64,000 bases of DNA from Paenibacillus doosanensis (GTDB taxonomy: Bacteria > Bacillota > Bacilli > Paenibacillales > NBRC-103111). The notes under the pieces were generated by a model. That model was given only the letters and a program-made list of their open reading frames with translations. It was not told the DNA's origin and searched no databases. The DNA lies in assembly GCF_025060755.1 (NCBI RefSeq), contig NZ_JANYUY010000007.1, positions 1 through 64,000 on the forward strand, written 5' to 3'. The position numbers and the translations under genes are program-made. This document shows, piece by piece, positions 8,700-18,991 of the stretch. Positions within the stretch are counted from its first letter, which is position 1, and every line of letters begins with the position of its first letter.

Positions 8700-10988
8700 T
8701 TATATTTTATGATGGCCGTGCAATTCCCTGTATTGTCCGGGCGTCATATTCTCCATCTTGCGAAAAAAACGGATGAAATTTTGGGGATTGGTGTAGGTTA
8801 ACCGTTCCGCGATTTCCGCGATCTTCATATCCGTCTCGACCAGCCATTGCTTCGCCGTCTGCAAACGGTAGTTTTGCAGGTACTCGCTGAAGCTGATCCC
8901 TTTTTCCTTGCTGAAAAGCGGCCCCAAATAGTTAGGATGGTAATTCAATTGCTTCGCGCATGCCTCCAGGGTAAGCTCGGTGTCGAAGCGCCGGTGGATC
9001 AAATCCGCTAGCTGATCCGATATTTTCTTGGCGTGAGACTTGCTCTGCTGCTCCAGCCTGCGCATGATCGGGGCAATGACCGTATCGCTGAACCAGAGGC
9101 GAATTTCCTCTTGGGATGTAAGATCGAGCAGTCTGTCAAAAAGCTGCTTTTCCTGATCGGGCGGCAATTCCGTCTCCGTATCCTTCTTGGTGTCGGCTGT
9201 TGTCTCGGACTGTCCGAGCTCAGTCAGCATCGTGTACAGCCTGACCAATGCCATCCGGTATTGGCGCCAGTCGGCTTGTTCTTGAAAAATAAGTCCGATG
9301 CAGCGTTCCAGCAGCTCTTCAGCCCTTGTCCGCTCCGCCAGCTTAACCGCATCGTACAGCTCTTTGGCCGCACGGTGCGGGAACACGCTGGTTACTACGT
9401 CCTCGGGCTGGACATCGTCGATAAACAGAACGGATTCCGGGCCGTAACGAACCCGGTAGCGAAGCGCCTCCAGCGCCTGCTCGGCGGAGACGGAAATATC
9501 GATGAGCCGCTTCTCCGGACGGCTGATGCCGATGCTAATTTGCAGCTTCAGATAATGCAGCACCGTTCTCCGGATCAGCTCCGCCATGGCAAACAACCGG
9601 TTTTTGTACTCCTCGTCCGTAGTTCCGGCGCCTCCGACGACCGTAATCTGGGATTGTTCCAGCAGCACGGGGTCCAGCCGTTCCTCGGCGGGAATCAGCT
9701 CGCCGGCGATATTGGCGATGGCGAAGAGCAGCAGATCACGGTCATTTTCATTATACTGGGACTTCTCCAGAGAATCGATCTGAATGGCGAGCACGGCATG
9801 CCACTCCCAATCGGCGTGATATCCGTACTCTTTCCATCTGGCCGGCAGCTGAGACTCTTTCTCCTCGCCGCGAATCAGCTTCATGACAAAAAACTGCTTC
9901 AGTTCCCGCACTTGTCCCGTAAGTTGAGCCACGAGACGGGATTCCGTCTGCAGCATCGATTGCAGCCGATTGCCGATCATGGCGAATTCATCGGTGCGGG
10001 CTTCTTCCGGCGGCTCTCCGAATCTGTCGGCCATCGTCGCAACCAAATTCCGAACCGGCCGATAGAACGTACGGGAGCCCAACAGCGCCAGCCCGCCGGT
10101 TACCAGAACCGTAAGCAGGCATACAAACAGAGTGACCCAGCCTATTGAGCGGGAATCCTGTGTAATATCCTTTATGGATACGGCAGATACATAAATCCAG
10201 CCATTATAGCTTGATCTGCGCATGATAACGCTTGTGTTATCCCCGTCAAGCTCTACGTTGAATTGCCCTTCCGTTTCGCTTCGCCTTTGCACCTCGGCGG
10301 CCAGCTGCTCCAAGCCGGATGGCTGAACAATGGGATCGCTTCGGGACAACAGACGATAATCTTGATCCATGACCATGATGCTGCCGATCCGGTTGTCGGC
10401 CGCCAGAAGTCTCGCCAGCTGCGATTCGGCGATGGTCACGATGGCCAGTCCGTCGGCTTTCAGCGAATTCAGCGGAATTTTCTTCACAAGATGAATGCTT
10501 GGCGAACTCTCGTCCTCATCCGTTACCCACAGAGAAAATGAAGGCAGCTTCTCATATCGGAGAAGCCGATCCGGATTCTTGATGTCGTCGAATGTAAAAA
10601 TATTGTTGTTGTCGACGCCCCATTGACCTTTCAAATTCAGTATCGTCATATTGTTGATCGTCAGCTCGAAGGTTTGGCTGCGCACCATGTTCTGGTACAT
10701 TTCATTATAAATCTGATAATGGGCTGCCGAGTAAGGAAGCGACATCGCATTCACGACAAGGGGCGAGCCAATATACTGTGTAACCGAATGATCGATCGTC
10801 TTAAGAATTTGCTCCACGCGAAGCTGGGTCTGCTGAAGCGTCGCCATGCTGCTATGGTTGACCTTGTCCTGAACGATCGAGGAGGCTTTATAATAGGAGA
10901 TGATTCCGACGACGATAGCCGGAATAGAACCGATGAGCAGACTGTACATCAAGAGACGTGTGAAATATTTGCTGGAACGAATTTTCAT
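8700..10988 (-). CDS. Membrane-bound AraC-family regulator, YtdP-type
   Basis: 762-residue single-chain sensor-regulator. It has one membrane segment near residues 12-34, an extracellular sensing region (about 35-290), a second segment (about 295-315, WVTLFVCLLTVLVTGGLALL), a long linker and a C-terminal AraC DNA-binding domain (about 660-755). That domain has both helix-turn-helix units, LTLEACAKQLNYHPNYLG and KIAEIAERLTYTNPQNFIRF. It is the one-protein counterpart of the YesM/YesN pairs elsewhere in the window. It probably senses an external sugar and activates the importer genes downstream. Start supported by GAGGGAG upstream of ATG. Confidence 0.85.
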   Translation of the reverse strand: MKIRSSKYFTRLLMYSLLIGSIPAIVVGIISYYKASSIVQDKVNHSSMATLQQTQLRVEQILKTIDHSVTQYIGSPLVVNAMSLPYSAAHYQIYNEMYQNMVRSQTFELTINNMTILNLKGQWGVDNNNIFTFDDIKNPDRLLRYEKLPSFSLWVTDEDESSPSIHLVKKIPLNSLKADGLAIVTIAESQLARLLAADNRIGSIMVMDQDYRLLSRSDPIVQPSGLEQLAAEVQRRSETEGQFNVELDGDNTSVIMRRSSYNGWIYVSAVSIKDITQDSRSIGWVTLFVCLLTVLVTGGLALLGSRTFYRPVRNLVATMADRFGEPPEEARTDEFAMIGNRLQSMLQTESRLVAQLTGQVRELKQFFVMKLIRGEEKESQLPARWKEYGYHADWEWHAVLAIQIDSLEKSQYNENDRDLLLFAIANIAGELIPAEERLDPVLLEQSQITVVGGAGTTDEEYKNRLFAMAELIRRTVLHYLKLQISIGISRPEKRLIDISVSAEQALEALRYRVRYGPESVLFIDDVQPEDVVTSVFPHRAAKELYDAVKLAERTRAEELLERCIGLIFQEQADWRQYRMALVRLYTMLTELGQSETTADTKKDTETELPPDQEKQLFDRLLDLTSQEEIRLWFSDTVIAPIMRRLEQQSKSHAKKISDQLADLIHRRFDTELTLEACAKQLNYHPNYLGPLFSKEKGISFSEYLQNYRLQTAKQWLVETDMKIAEIAERLTYTNPQNFIRFFRKMENMTPGQYRELHGHHKI

Positions 10989-11029
10989 AGGATCTCCCTC
11001 GCAAGCCGTTGTGCCTAATGTTTCTCCTA

Positions 11030-11058
11030 ATTATAGAGACGAGACCGAAGGAAGTCCA
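11030..11058 (-). promoter_or_regulatory. Candidate sigma-A promoter of the AraC regulator
   Basis: TGGACT, 17-bp spacer, TATAAT on the minus strand, about 42 bp upstream of the regulator start. The -10 is perfect and the -35 matches 4 of 6. Confidence 0.45.
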
Positions 11059-11205
11059 TAATCAGGGCATAATCATTAGAACGGATTGTCGGGCGAAGGC
11101 AGCGCCGAGGTTATGAAGAACGATTCGGCATCGTTCGTGATGCAGTTTGACCGGGGATCGTACAATCGCTTATCCGTTCAGGTATGCTTCCGCCCCCCAC
11201 GAGAA

Positions 11206-11245
11206 AAGCTGCTTCCCGTCAGAACGACCAGACAGGAAGCAGCTT
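11206..11245 (-). terminator. Intrinsic terminator of the SLH-protein gene
   Basis: AAGCTGCTTCC and GGAAGCAGCTT make an 11-bp stem with an 18-nt loop directly after the stop at 11260. A short T run follows on the minus strand. Confidence 0.6.
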
Positions 11246-11259
11246 CTTCATCTTAGTAT

Positions 11260-14200
11260 CTATTTCAATTGCAAGGCTCTCAGCACAATTGCCGCCGCCT
11301 CGGCGCGGGTCGTGTTCACTTTAGGCCTTACGGTACCTTCTTCGTATCCGTTAATCAATCCTTTGACTGCTGCGGCGGCAAGCGCCGCACGAGCCCACTC
11401 GGATACCTCCGCCTCGTCCGCGAAGCTGATGTCGTTGGCGCTCAGTTCGATGTGCGCGACGCGAACTACGATCGCCGCCGCTTGTTCGCGGGTAATCAAG
11501 TCGTCCGGACCGAAGGCCTCGTCCTCGTACCCGTCGACGATACCGATCGCCGCTGCCGTTGCAATCGCCTCCTGCGCCCAATGTCCCCGAGTGTCGGCGA
11601 AGCTTTTGCCGTTTTGCTGCTGCAGTCCGAAGGCTTTGACGATAACCGTCACGAATTCGGCTCTTGTGATACGGTTATCCGGTTTAAACGTGCCGTCCGG
11701 ATAGCCGTTGATCGCGCCAAGCCGCACCAAATCTTTGACACTTGCTTCGCTCCAGTGCCCCTTCATATCGGAGAAATTCACTCCGCTAGTCTGAGGCGTT
11801 TCGGTCGTGCCGGTTTTTTCGATGCCCAGCACGGCGAATTTAGTAAAATGCGCGACAGAGCCGGATACTTCTGCGCCGGCCGTGTTCACACGCTGATCAT
11901 CCAACGGTATCCATTCGCGTGTCTGCTCGTTCAGCCAGTACAGCCCAATCGTATATTGGTTCGCATCCACCTTCGCGTTGTCGTAAGGAAGCGTAATGAC
12001 AATAGGCTTGACGAAGTCGCCGTCCCGATCCTTCGTAATCTCATAGACGTCGCTTAGCAGAACCCATGCCTGATTTGTCGGCAAGCCCGCGGTATCGCTT
12101 ACTTGGTTAACGGTTATTTGCATGGAGCTGTCCGAAGCCGCCGCAGGAACTTCGATCCGAACTCCGTTCAAGGTCAGCGTTCCTCCGTCGACACCCGAGA
12201 CCGTTCCGGTATTGACCGATGCGCTGCCGCCGCCTCCGCCGCCGTTCCGGCGGTTCGAAGGGGTAACCGGCGCGTAAACGACAAATTGGGTGAAATGCTT
12301 CGTCCATATGACCAGATCGCCGCCTACCGTCATAACCGCATCTCCGCCGTCCGCAATTTCCCGGTTAGCCGCCTCTTGAGTATCCTCCGTCACCGTGCCC
12401 GTAATCGGTACGACCGCGCCGTCCTTGATGAAGCCGGCCAAATTCCCTCCCTGATTCGGGATGAGCAAGCGTACGGCCTGATCGAAAATTAGCGATTCGT
12501 CCGGCGCGCCGACTTCAATAACGGCGTTCACAATAGCGTTACTGACGATAACGCCGCTGCTGCTCCGTATCTCCGGAAGCCGGATCGTGCCGTCCCAGCC
12601 GGCGGAAGCCGATACTTTCGTCCCGGCCGGGAACACCGCCGTCACATTGCCCAGCGTAGTCGCCGCCTGGACTTCGATGAGCGGAAGCATCGCTTCCTTC
12701 CGGTCTCCTTCGGTTACAGGAGTAACGGCAATCCTGGCGTTTGCAGCGCCTGCTGGGACGCTGATCGATACAGGATCGCTCGCGATTTGCACCGGCGTAT
12801 CGCCGCTTGCCGTGATGGCAGCCGCTCTGACCGCGTTTACGGTATACGTCTTGCTCACGCCGTCTTTTGCCGCAACCGCAATTTCGATGACGTTGCCGCC
12901 TACATTAAGCGGGATGGCGGCGCTCGCTTGTCCGCTCGCTGCCGGAAGGCCGTTCACCGTCAATTCGGCTGCAGAGTCGTATACGTTAGCCGTGACGGCA
13001 AGACTCGATACGCCGTTGCCGACTTGAGCCGTATACGCAGTAATATCCGGCGAAAAAGCGGGACTCATCGTTCCGTTCGACAGCGTCAATCCGCTCAGTT
13101 CAGCGCTGCCGGTTTCTGCTGCCGCTCCCCGGGTCACATTTACGGTATACGTACGGACGGAGCCATCCTGCGCCGTTATAGTGAACGGAATGGCATTGGT
13201 TCCGACGGACAGACTGAACGATTGCACAGTTCCGCTGGCATACGGGCTGCCCTTGGCCGTGAGCGTCGCTTTGCTGTCCGTAGCCGTCGCTTTCATCTCG
13301 ATGGACGTTATCGTGTGATCGACGGCTACCTCATACTGGGTCACTCCGGCTGCGAAGGGCGGGGACAACGCGCCCGCATTGACGGACAATGCGTCCAGCG
13401 TCGATACGTCGATCAGCTTACCGGCCAGCATGTCGCTGTGGACCAGCGCAAAATCGGCCGCAACCTGATGCGAATAGTCTTCGGCGGCGTTTAAGATGAA
13501 GGCTTCCAAATCTCCCCAGACCGGAACGATCTGCGCCGCAAATCGATCCTCGAACTTGTAGTTCAATTGTGCGGATATGCCGTTCAAACGGGCATGCGCA
13601 TAAGCGTAAGCTTTTGCCGCATCCGTTACGTATTGCTCCAGATCGGCTTTATTGGAGAAAGTTTTGTCGGTGTAATCTCCTTTAAATGGCGATACTTCCC
13701 GCACCAGGTAGGAGCAGCCGGAGCCCTTCAATACGCCCAGGTAGGCGTCGGTATCCGGCGACATTTTGAGATAAGCGTCTTTGGACAAGTACGCATCCCG
13801 CAGCTGCTCCTTGACATCGAGCAAAATGTCGTCCGTGCCGGCCGCGCTCGCTCCTTCGATCAGAACGTTATAGCGTGTCGCGCCTACGCTGCCGATGCCC
13901 TGATGGATGCGCCGTGCGATGTCTTTAATCGTGAAATAAGAGTTGAACTGCTCATCGTCCAGATTCGGGAAGTTCCTTCTAAGCTCGGCCTTGTAGGCTT
14001 CCCAAGCGGCTGTAACCTCTGCGATCTCAGCCTCGGATGCCGGTTCATACTTGTCCTCGTTGCCGACGATTTTAATCTTTCCGTTCGCCGCCCGCTTGCC
14101 CAGCAGCTTTTGCAGCGCTTCGTCGTAGGAGCCGGTAGATACCTTGTCCATCACTTTTTGCGTATAAGTGGTTACATTGCTTCTCGTCAGCTTGTCCGCT

Positions 14201-16158
14201 TTGCGGGCGGCATCGCTGCGGATGTCGAGCAGAGTGTTTTTGTACGTTTCCAGGAAGGTCTGGGACACATCGCGAAAATCGGCGTCTTGAAGGCTGGAAA
14301 TGCCTGTGCTGTCCTTATCGGATTTCACGACGTAAACACTCGTTACAAAACGCAGCAAATCGTTATAAAAGCTTCCGATACCGGCGGAATCGGGATCGTT
14401 CAGATCGAATACCATAGCGCCTTTGTTATCGTTAAAAGTTCCCACGTTTTGAATGTGGGCGTCGCCTTGCGTATAAGTTAAAATTTCCTTCCAGCCGGGG
14501 ATGACCGTGCCTGGAGAAGGGATGACACCGGAATTCAGGTCCGAGCGGAATAAAGCGTTCGTGCCGCGGAAAAACGTAAACGCGTTCGCTCCCATCACGT
14601 CGCTTCCATATTTATAGGCTTTGATCGCCGGATCGTTAAAGAACGTGTTGTCCGCTATAATATTTTGCTTCACAGCGTTTTTGCGCGCCTCGTCGGAACG
14701 GACAGGCTGGCTGTAACGAAGCAGCGAGATTCCCGTAATCGGATCGGAATCCTGCCAGCCTTCGCCCTGCACAGCCGAACCGTTCAAGGTTACGCTGAGC
14801 TGCATCGTGTTCATCACGGGCGAATTCGCTATGCCGGCAACGGAGAAAAGGATCATGCTGTCTTTGCTCCGCCCCTCGGCCTTGATCGTCCAATCGCCTG
14901 CGGGCAACCCGTTCACGCTGTAATAAGTAGAGCTGATGACGCTGTCCCAAGGCACGCCCGCGGACAGCTGAATTTGGAACTGAGCGTTCAATTCCTTCGC
15001 CCCGCTCATGCGGATTGCCGACGATGCCGGTTCCGGCGCGCCGACGATCTTGTTGGCGGGCGTGTATTTGGCCAACGTAATCGTATATGGCCCCTGGTCG
15101 GCGATGACGGCAGCGGTCGGACGGTTCGTCTGATTCCATGCGCCGGGAAAAATGCTGACCGCAAGGTCGGTGTCCGCAGCGACATTGCCGGAGCCGTCTC
15201 CGGTTACTGTGAGCTTGATCTCGTCGCCGTTGGCACTGGCCGCCGCTGTCAGACCGGCAGGAAGCCCTACTACGGCGAAATCGCCGGCATCCCACGCGCC
15301 CTGCTTGACGATGCCGTTGACGGCCTTCAGCGTGATCGCATTATAGTCGGGGTCCACATCGGAGCTTGAGCTCATCCGCACGGTCTGGCTGCTTTCCGCA
15401 ATCGCATAAGCCGCCGTACTGTCCGAATTGCGCGGTTTTGCGCTGTTGACCTTCTCGAAATCTCGTCCGTTGTTTCTTGTATCCCAGTTGTTGCCGCGGT
15501 TCGGATAGGCTGCAGCCGGTCTGCTTGTCGCAGGATTCAACGGATCGAAGACGTAGCGTTGAATCGTATTTTTTTTGCCGGCTTCGGGAGCCGGTGTGCC
15601 GCAATAGGCGTCGACGGCACCGTACCCGACGAAATCGACGACGCTGCTTGCCAGCGGATCAGCCATCGGGTCTGCGGCCGTCAATGCGCTGGACTGGTTC
15701 GATAGGACCAGCTTGCCGAGGTTGTTGTCCAGCTTGAAGGCGGGTTGTTCGGCGTCCGAAGACGGCAGGTTCTTGTTTGCGCCGACCGTTCCGTTGCTGC
15801 CGAGCCCGATCAAATAATAGCCGTAGGCGGGAATATCCGCCGTTTTAGTACCTAAATCGACTTTTTTCCAATTGCTCTTGCCGTTATCGGCAAATTGAAC
15901 GGACCAGCCCGAGAGCGGGATGTCCTGGGCGGTCGGGTTAAATAATTCGACAAAATCCTGCGCGTACAGACTATCCGTATCGTTCGCTTTTCCCCCGTAA
16001 AACTGGCTGATAACCACGTTCTCCGCCAGATTGCCGATCTTGACTGTACAGGCGGACGATGCTGCCGCATAGCTCGTCCCTGCGACCGTCCACAGCGACT
16101 GAACCGCTACTGCCGCCGCAAGGATGGAGGCCATCCAGCGTTGATTTAATGTTCTCAA
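11260..16158 (-). CDS. Giant SLH surface protein with lamin-tail and DUF2252 domains
   Basis: 1632-residue exported, wall-anchored protein. Order: signal peptide (to about 33); lamin-tail-like beta sandwich (about 40-200, VVISQFYGG ... DFVELFNPT ... GYYLIGLG); two further beta regions (about 265-490); a DUF2252-like domain (about 490-900) with FFRGT (about 529), GDAHIQNVG (about 564-572) and FDLND (about 583); two cadherin-like beta-sandwich repeats (about 919-1010 and 1020-1110); a further beta region; then three SLH motifs (about 1455-1632) that bind pyruvylated wall polymer. GDAHxxN and the downstream DxND resemble catalytic motifs of kinase-fold phosphotransferases, but activity is unproven. 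TTG start with GGAG 10 nt upstream; ATG at codon 9 is the alternative. Its neighbours do not explain its role. Confidence 0.8.
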   Translation of the reverse strand: MRTLNQRWMASILAAAVAVQSLWTVAGTSYAAASSACTVKIGNLAENVVISQFYGGKANDTDSLYAQDFVELFNPTAQDIPLSGWSVQFADNGKSNWKKVDLGTKTADIPAYGYYLIGLGSNGTVGANKNLPSSDAEQPAFKLDNNLGKLVLSNQSSALTAADPMADPLASSVVDFVGYGAVDAYCGTPAPEAGKKNTIQRYVFDPLNPATSRPAAAYPNRGNNWDTRNNGRDFEKVNSAKPRNSDSTAAYAIAESSQTVRMSSSSDVDPDYNAITLKAVNGIVKQGAWDAGDFAVVGLPAGLTAAASANGDEIKLTVTGDGSGNVAADTDLAVSIFPGAWNQTNRPTAAVIADQGPYTITLAKYTPANKIVGAPEPASSAIRMSGAKELNAQFQIQLSAGVPWDSVISSTYYSVNGLPAGDWTIKAEGRSKDSMILFSVAGIANSPVMNTMQLSVTLNGSAVQGEGWQDSDPITGISLLRYSQPVRSDEARKNAVKQNIIADNTFFNDPAIKAYKYGSDVMGANAFTFFRGTNALFRSDLNSGVIPSPGTVIPGWKEILTYTQGDAHIQNVGTFNDNKGAMVFDLNDPDSAGIGSFYNDLLRFVTSVYVVKSDKDSTGISSLQDADFRDVSQTFLETYKNTLLDIRSDAARKADKLTRSNVTTYTQKVMDKVSTGSYDEALQKLLGKRAANGKIKIVGNEDKYEPASEAEIAEVTAAWEAYKAELRRNFPNLDDEQFNSYFTIKDIARRIHQGIGSVGATRYNVLIEGASAAGTDDILLDVKEQLRDAYLSKDAYLKMSPDTDAYLGVLKGSGCSYLVREVSPFKGDYTDKTFSNKADLEQYVTDAAKAYAYAHARLNGISAQLNYKFEDRFAAQIVPVWGDLEAFILNAAEDYSHQVAADFALVHSDMLAGKLIDVSTLDALSVNAGALSPPFAAGVTQYEVAVDHTITSIEMKATATDSKATLTAKGSPYASGTVQSFSLSVGTNAIPFTITAQDGSVRTYTVNVTRGAAAETGSAELSGLTLSNGTMSPAFSPDITAYTAQVGNGVSSLAVTANVYDSAAELTVNGLPAASGQASAAIPLNVGGNVIEIAVAAKDGVSKTYTVNAVRAAAITASGDTPVQIASDPVSISVPAGAANARIAVTPVTEGDRKEAMLPLIEVQAATTLGNVTAVFPAGTKVSASAGWDGTIRLPEIRSSSGVIVSNAIVNAVIEVGAPDESLIFDQAVRLLIPNQGGNLAGFIKDGAVVPITGTVTEDTQEAANREIADGGDAVMTVGGDLVIWTKHFTQFVVYAPVTPSNRRNGGGGGGSASVNTGTVSGVDGGTLTLNGVRIEVPAAASDSSMQITVNQVSDTAGLPTNQAWVLLSDVYEITKDRDGDFVKPIVITLPYDNAKVDANQYTIGLYWLNEQTREWIPLDDQRVNTAGAEVSGSVAHFTKFAVLGIEKTGTTETPQTSGVNFSDMKGHWSEASVKDLVRLGAINGYPDGTFKPDNRITRAEFVTVIVKAFGLQQQNGKSFADTRGHWAQEAIATAAAIGIVDGYEDEAFGPDDLITREQAAAIVVRVAHIELSANDISFADEAEVSEWARAALAAAAVKGLINGYEEGTVRPKVNTTRAEAAAIVLRALQLK

Positions 16159-16270
16159 ATCGTTCGTACTCCTCTCTCATCTCCAAATCTTAAGCTATTC
16201 TATCATCTGAATGTAAAATGAGAGGGGCAGAGAGATTAAGCCAATGTAAAAAATTCAATGAGAACAACGT

Positions 16271-17407
16271 TTATCGACGTCCTTGCAGCAGCCACAAAAG
16301 CGGCTCCCGGATCGCCATATTGCGCCGAATTTCCGTGTCCTGCGGGTCCTTCTCGAGGCAAACCCACAGATCGACGCATTCATTCCGCTTCAAGGCCAAT
16401 CCCGCAAACAGCAGTGAAGACATGCCCACAGGCCAACCATCGAAGGCTTCTACATCGGGCGGGTAAGGCCAGCTTTCCTTATTAACCAGGTACGGGAACA
16501 GAAATCGAAGCCCCTGCTCAATGCTGCGGCCATCCGGAAGGCGGTAGGTCCATAAGTTGTCCTCAGGCGTCGAAAGCACATGGCATAGCGTCACCAGATT
16601 ATCCAATTGAAAGATCGAATACGCGTACGGCTTGGTGCGGGCCAGCTCCCGCGGGAAGCTTCCGTCCACATCCATTTGATCGGGCAGCAGCTTTTCTTTG
16701 TACCTTTTTCTGCAAAAATCCATCATGGCGTCGTTTCCGGTAAAATGGGCGAATACGGCAGCTTGAACAAACCAGCAAACGCTGTGGTTGTTACACTCGT
16801 TCATCTCTTCGAGCCCGTTCGCATGCGTGCTCATCCAACGCAGATAATCGGCGAACCATAGCTTCAAGCCTGCCGCGACTTCCTCGCACATATGCGGAGA
16901 AGACAGCAGCGCCTGAACCGCGATCGGAACATCAATCAAATGCAGCGTATCAATGATGCCGATTCCCCTGCCTTCACAAACGCCTGGAATCGCTTGCGCG
17001 TATAGGAGATGAGGGTTCATTCGAGTCTCCTCGTCCAGAAAAAAACGCTTCAAGAATAGCACGGCCTTATCGGCGAACTCCTCCTGCCCCGTAACGGCGT
17101 AAGCGCTGGCGAGCCGGGCGACATGGGTTCTCATCTGCCGCAGCAGGATGCGGTGGCTGTGGAAATTGTCCGGATTACTTTCGCCATCTCTGCGGATGTA
17201 GGGCAATCCGTCCGGAGTTCCCGGATTCGGCCACCAATAGTCGCCATTCGAATAATAGTCGTGCATATTACCGGGACTCATCATAGCAACCGCGTCGGTA
17301 ATATGGACCGGTTCAGCCTCCAAGGACATCTTCGCTTTTCGTATCATGAGATCCGGGTTAAACAAACGCTCCAGGCGATCCCGGCCGACGGATGTCATAA
17401 ATGGCAA
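16271..17407 (-). CDS. Alginate-lyase-family enzyme (PF05426 type), cytoplasmic
   Basis: About 378 residues, alpha/alpha-toroid polysaccharide-lyase fold. Family marks include SPGNMHDYYSNGDYWWPNP, FHSHRILLRQMRTHVARLA and EMNECNNHSVCWFVQA; in PL5 lyases the NNHS segment carries active-site Asn and His. No signal peptide is visible, so it should act on imported oligosaccharides by beta-elimination next to uronic acids. It is the last gene of the kinase/regulator/importer cassette, about 80 bp after the binding protein. The TTG at 17407 has AAAGAGGAG 9 nt upstream; an ATG at 17461 lacks a ribosome site. The true substrate may be a uronate glycan other than alginate. Confidence 0.75.
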   Translation of the reverse strand: MPFMTSVGRDRLERLFNPDLMIRKAKMSLEAEPVHITDAVAMMSPGNMHDYYSNGDYWWPNPGTPDGLPYIRRDGESNPDNFHSHRILLRQMRTHVARLASAYAVTGQEEFADKAVLFLKRFFLDEETRMNPHLLYAQAIPGVCEGRGIGIIDTLHLIDVPIAVQALLSSPHMCEEVAAGLKLWFADYLRWMSTHANGLEEMNECNNHSVCWFVQAAVFAHFTGNDAMMDFCRKRYKEKLLPDQMDVDGSFPRELARTKPYAYSIFQLDNLVTLCHVLSTPEDNLWTYRLPDGRSIEQGLRFLFPYLVNKESWPYPPDVEAFDGWPVGMSSLLFAGLALKRNECVDLWVCLEKDPQDTEIRRNMAIREPLLWLLQGRR

Positions 17408-17484
17408 TAGAAACAGCTCCTCTTTATAAAAATACCACTGTACAGCGTCGTTCGGCACCATACAGCGGTATTTATATCGGTTTA

Positions 17485-18861
17485 TTATTTACTGATAAGG
17501 CTTCTCGCGTTGAAATCAGGGATGACTACGCGCTTGACGGTGCCGTCCTTCTCCGCGGTGTCAAGTCCTTCGTTGTAGCGCTTGTTCATATCATCGATCG
17601 CTTTATCGAGCGGAAGCACGCCGAGAATGTACTCCGCAACGACGCTTTGCCATGCTTTTCCTTCCACCTTATGAACCGGATACACCGGCCAAATCGCGTC
17701 GTCCTTCGGCGCAAAATCCTTGAAGTTTTTCAACGACGGCTCTTTCGCTTGCGAGATTACGGAAGGGATAAGGGCAACTCCTTTGCCTTGCTCGAAGTAC
17801 GGAACGAGCACATCGTCGCTATAAATGAACTGCATGAATTCCCATGCTTCTTTCTTATGTTCGCTGGTCGAAGAGATATACAGCCAATTGCCGGCCGCGT
17901 TAATATAGTTAGCTCCTTTCGGTGCTTGGCCGTCATTGGTCGGCACTTGCGCTACGCCCCAGTTGATTTTGGTCGGAAACTGGGAGTCATACACGCTAGG
18001 TTCGGCGGATAGAGACATGTACATCCCGATCTTGCCGGCGGCAAATTGATTTCGGAGCGGGTCGATGTCGAGCGATTCGTAACCCGGCAGCATACTGTTA
18101 TTGTCGACGATTTTCTTGATCGTTTCCACATACGGCTTCAGTGTGGAGAAATCGTATTTACCGGTTTTCCAATCATAGATGTCCTTGCCGTCCAGACGCA
18201 TCATCGGCATGATGCTTCGCTCGTAAGCGGCCACCGGATTTTTCATATTGAGCGCGAAGCCGTATACACCCTCCGCTTTGCCGGCTTCGGTAATTTTTTG
18301 CGCATAGGCGACAAGCTCGTCAAGCGATTTCGGCGGTTCGGTAAGTCCCGCCTTGGCGAACAAATCCTTGTTGTAGATCAAACGGAAGGTCGAGCCGTAG
18401 TTAGGCAGACTGTAAAGCTTGCCGTCGAATGAGTTGATGCCGTCCAGCTTAAGAAGATTTTCGCCGAATCTCGTCTTCAGCTCCGGTGTGATATAGCTGT
18501 CAAGCGGCTCGATAGCCTTCATTTTAACCAAATCGTTGATCGCGAGCTTGCTCTTGGCGTTCATGATGTCCGGCGCTTCTCCGGCCAGAATGGCTGTTTG
18601 TAACGCCTGCTCGTAGTTATCGGTCATCACTTGATATTCGACTTCGACATTGCTTTTATTCGTTTCGTTGAACTGCTTGATTTTCTCCTGCATCAGATCG
18701 GTGTCGTGACGGGCGTTTGTCCAAAACTTCAGTTTCATCTTTTGTCCGGAGGCGGTGGCATTACCTTTGCCGTTGTCAGTCGGTTCTGTCGTTGCACAGC
18801 CCGCCGCAATCAGCGAAAGCGCCAGAAGTCCGGCTACAGCTGCTTGTTTTTTGCTCTTCAT
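17485..18861 (-). CDS. Extracellular sugar-binding lipoprotein (cassette 2)
   Basis: About 458 residues, family-1 solute-binding protein. The lipobox IAAGC follows a positively charged MKSKKQ start. SLPNYGSTFRLIYNKDLF and LDIDPLRNQFAAGKIGMY are shared almost word for word with the binding protein at 43347-44729, so the two are paralogues. The ATG at 18861 is preferred because the earlier ATG at 18873 touches the AAGGAG ribosome site. It follows two permeases and precedes the lyase-family gene. Confidence 0.86.
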   Translation of the reverse strand: MKSKKQAAVAGLLALSLIAAGCATTEPTDNGKGNATASGQKMKLKFWTNARHDTDLMQEKIKQFNETNKSNVEVEYQVMTDNYEQALQTAILAGEAPDIMNAKSKLAINDLVKMKAIEPLDSYITPELKTRFGENLLKLDGINSFDGKLYSLPNYGSTFRLIYNKDLFAKAGLTEPPKSLDELVAYAQKITEAGKAEGVYGFALNMKNPVAAYERSIMPMMRLDGKDIYDWKTGKYDFSTLKPYVETIKKIVDNNSMLPGYESLDIDPLRNQFAAGKIGMYMSLSAEPSVYDSQFPTKINWGVAQVPTNDGQAPKGANYINAAGNWLYISSTSEHKKEAWEFMQFIYSDDVLVPYFEQGKGVALIPSVISQAKEPSLKNFKDFAPKDDAIWPVYPVHKVEGKAWQSVVAEYILGVLPLDKAIDDMNKRYNEGLDTAEKDGTVKRVVIPDFNARSLISK

Positions 18862-18955
18862 CGTTTGCTGCATCTCCTTATTCTAATTCGGTTTCGTTAT
18901 CTATAGCTGATTATAAATTTCATAGCTTCAGAGCGGTAGAGCGGTAAATTTCCGG

Positions 18956-18989
18956 AGAGGGGGGATTTTTTTGCGATCCTTGCCCCTCT
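18956..18989 (-). other. Intercistronic hairpin between permease and binding-protein genes
   Basis: AGAGGGG/CCCCTCT outer stem with an inner GGAT/ATCC stem, located between two genes of one operon. No T run follows on the minus strand, so it looks like an mRNA-stabilising or processing element rather than a terminator. Confidence 0.4.
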
Positions 18990-18991
18990 TG

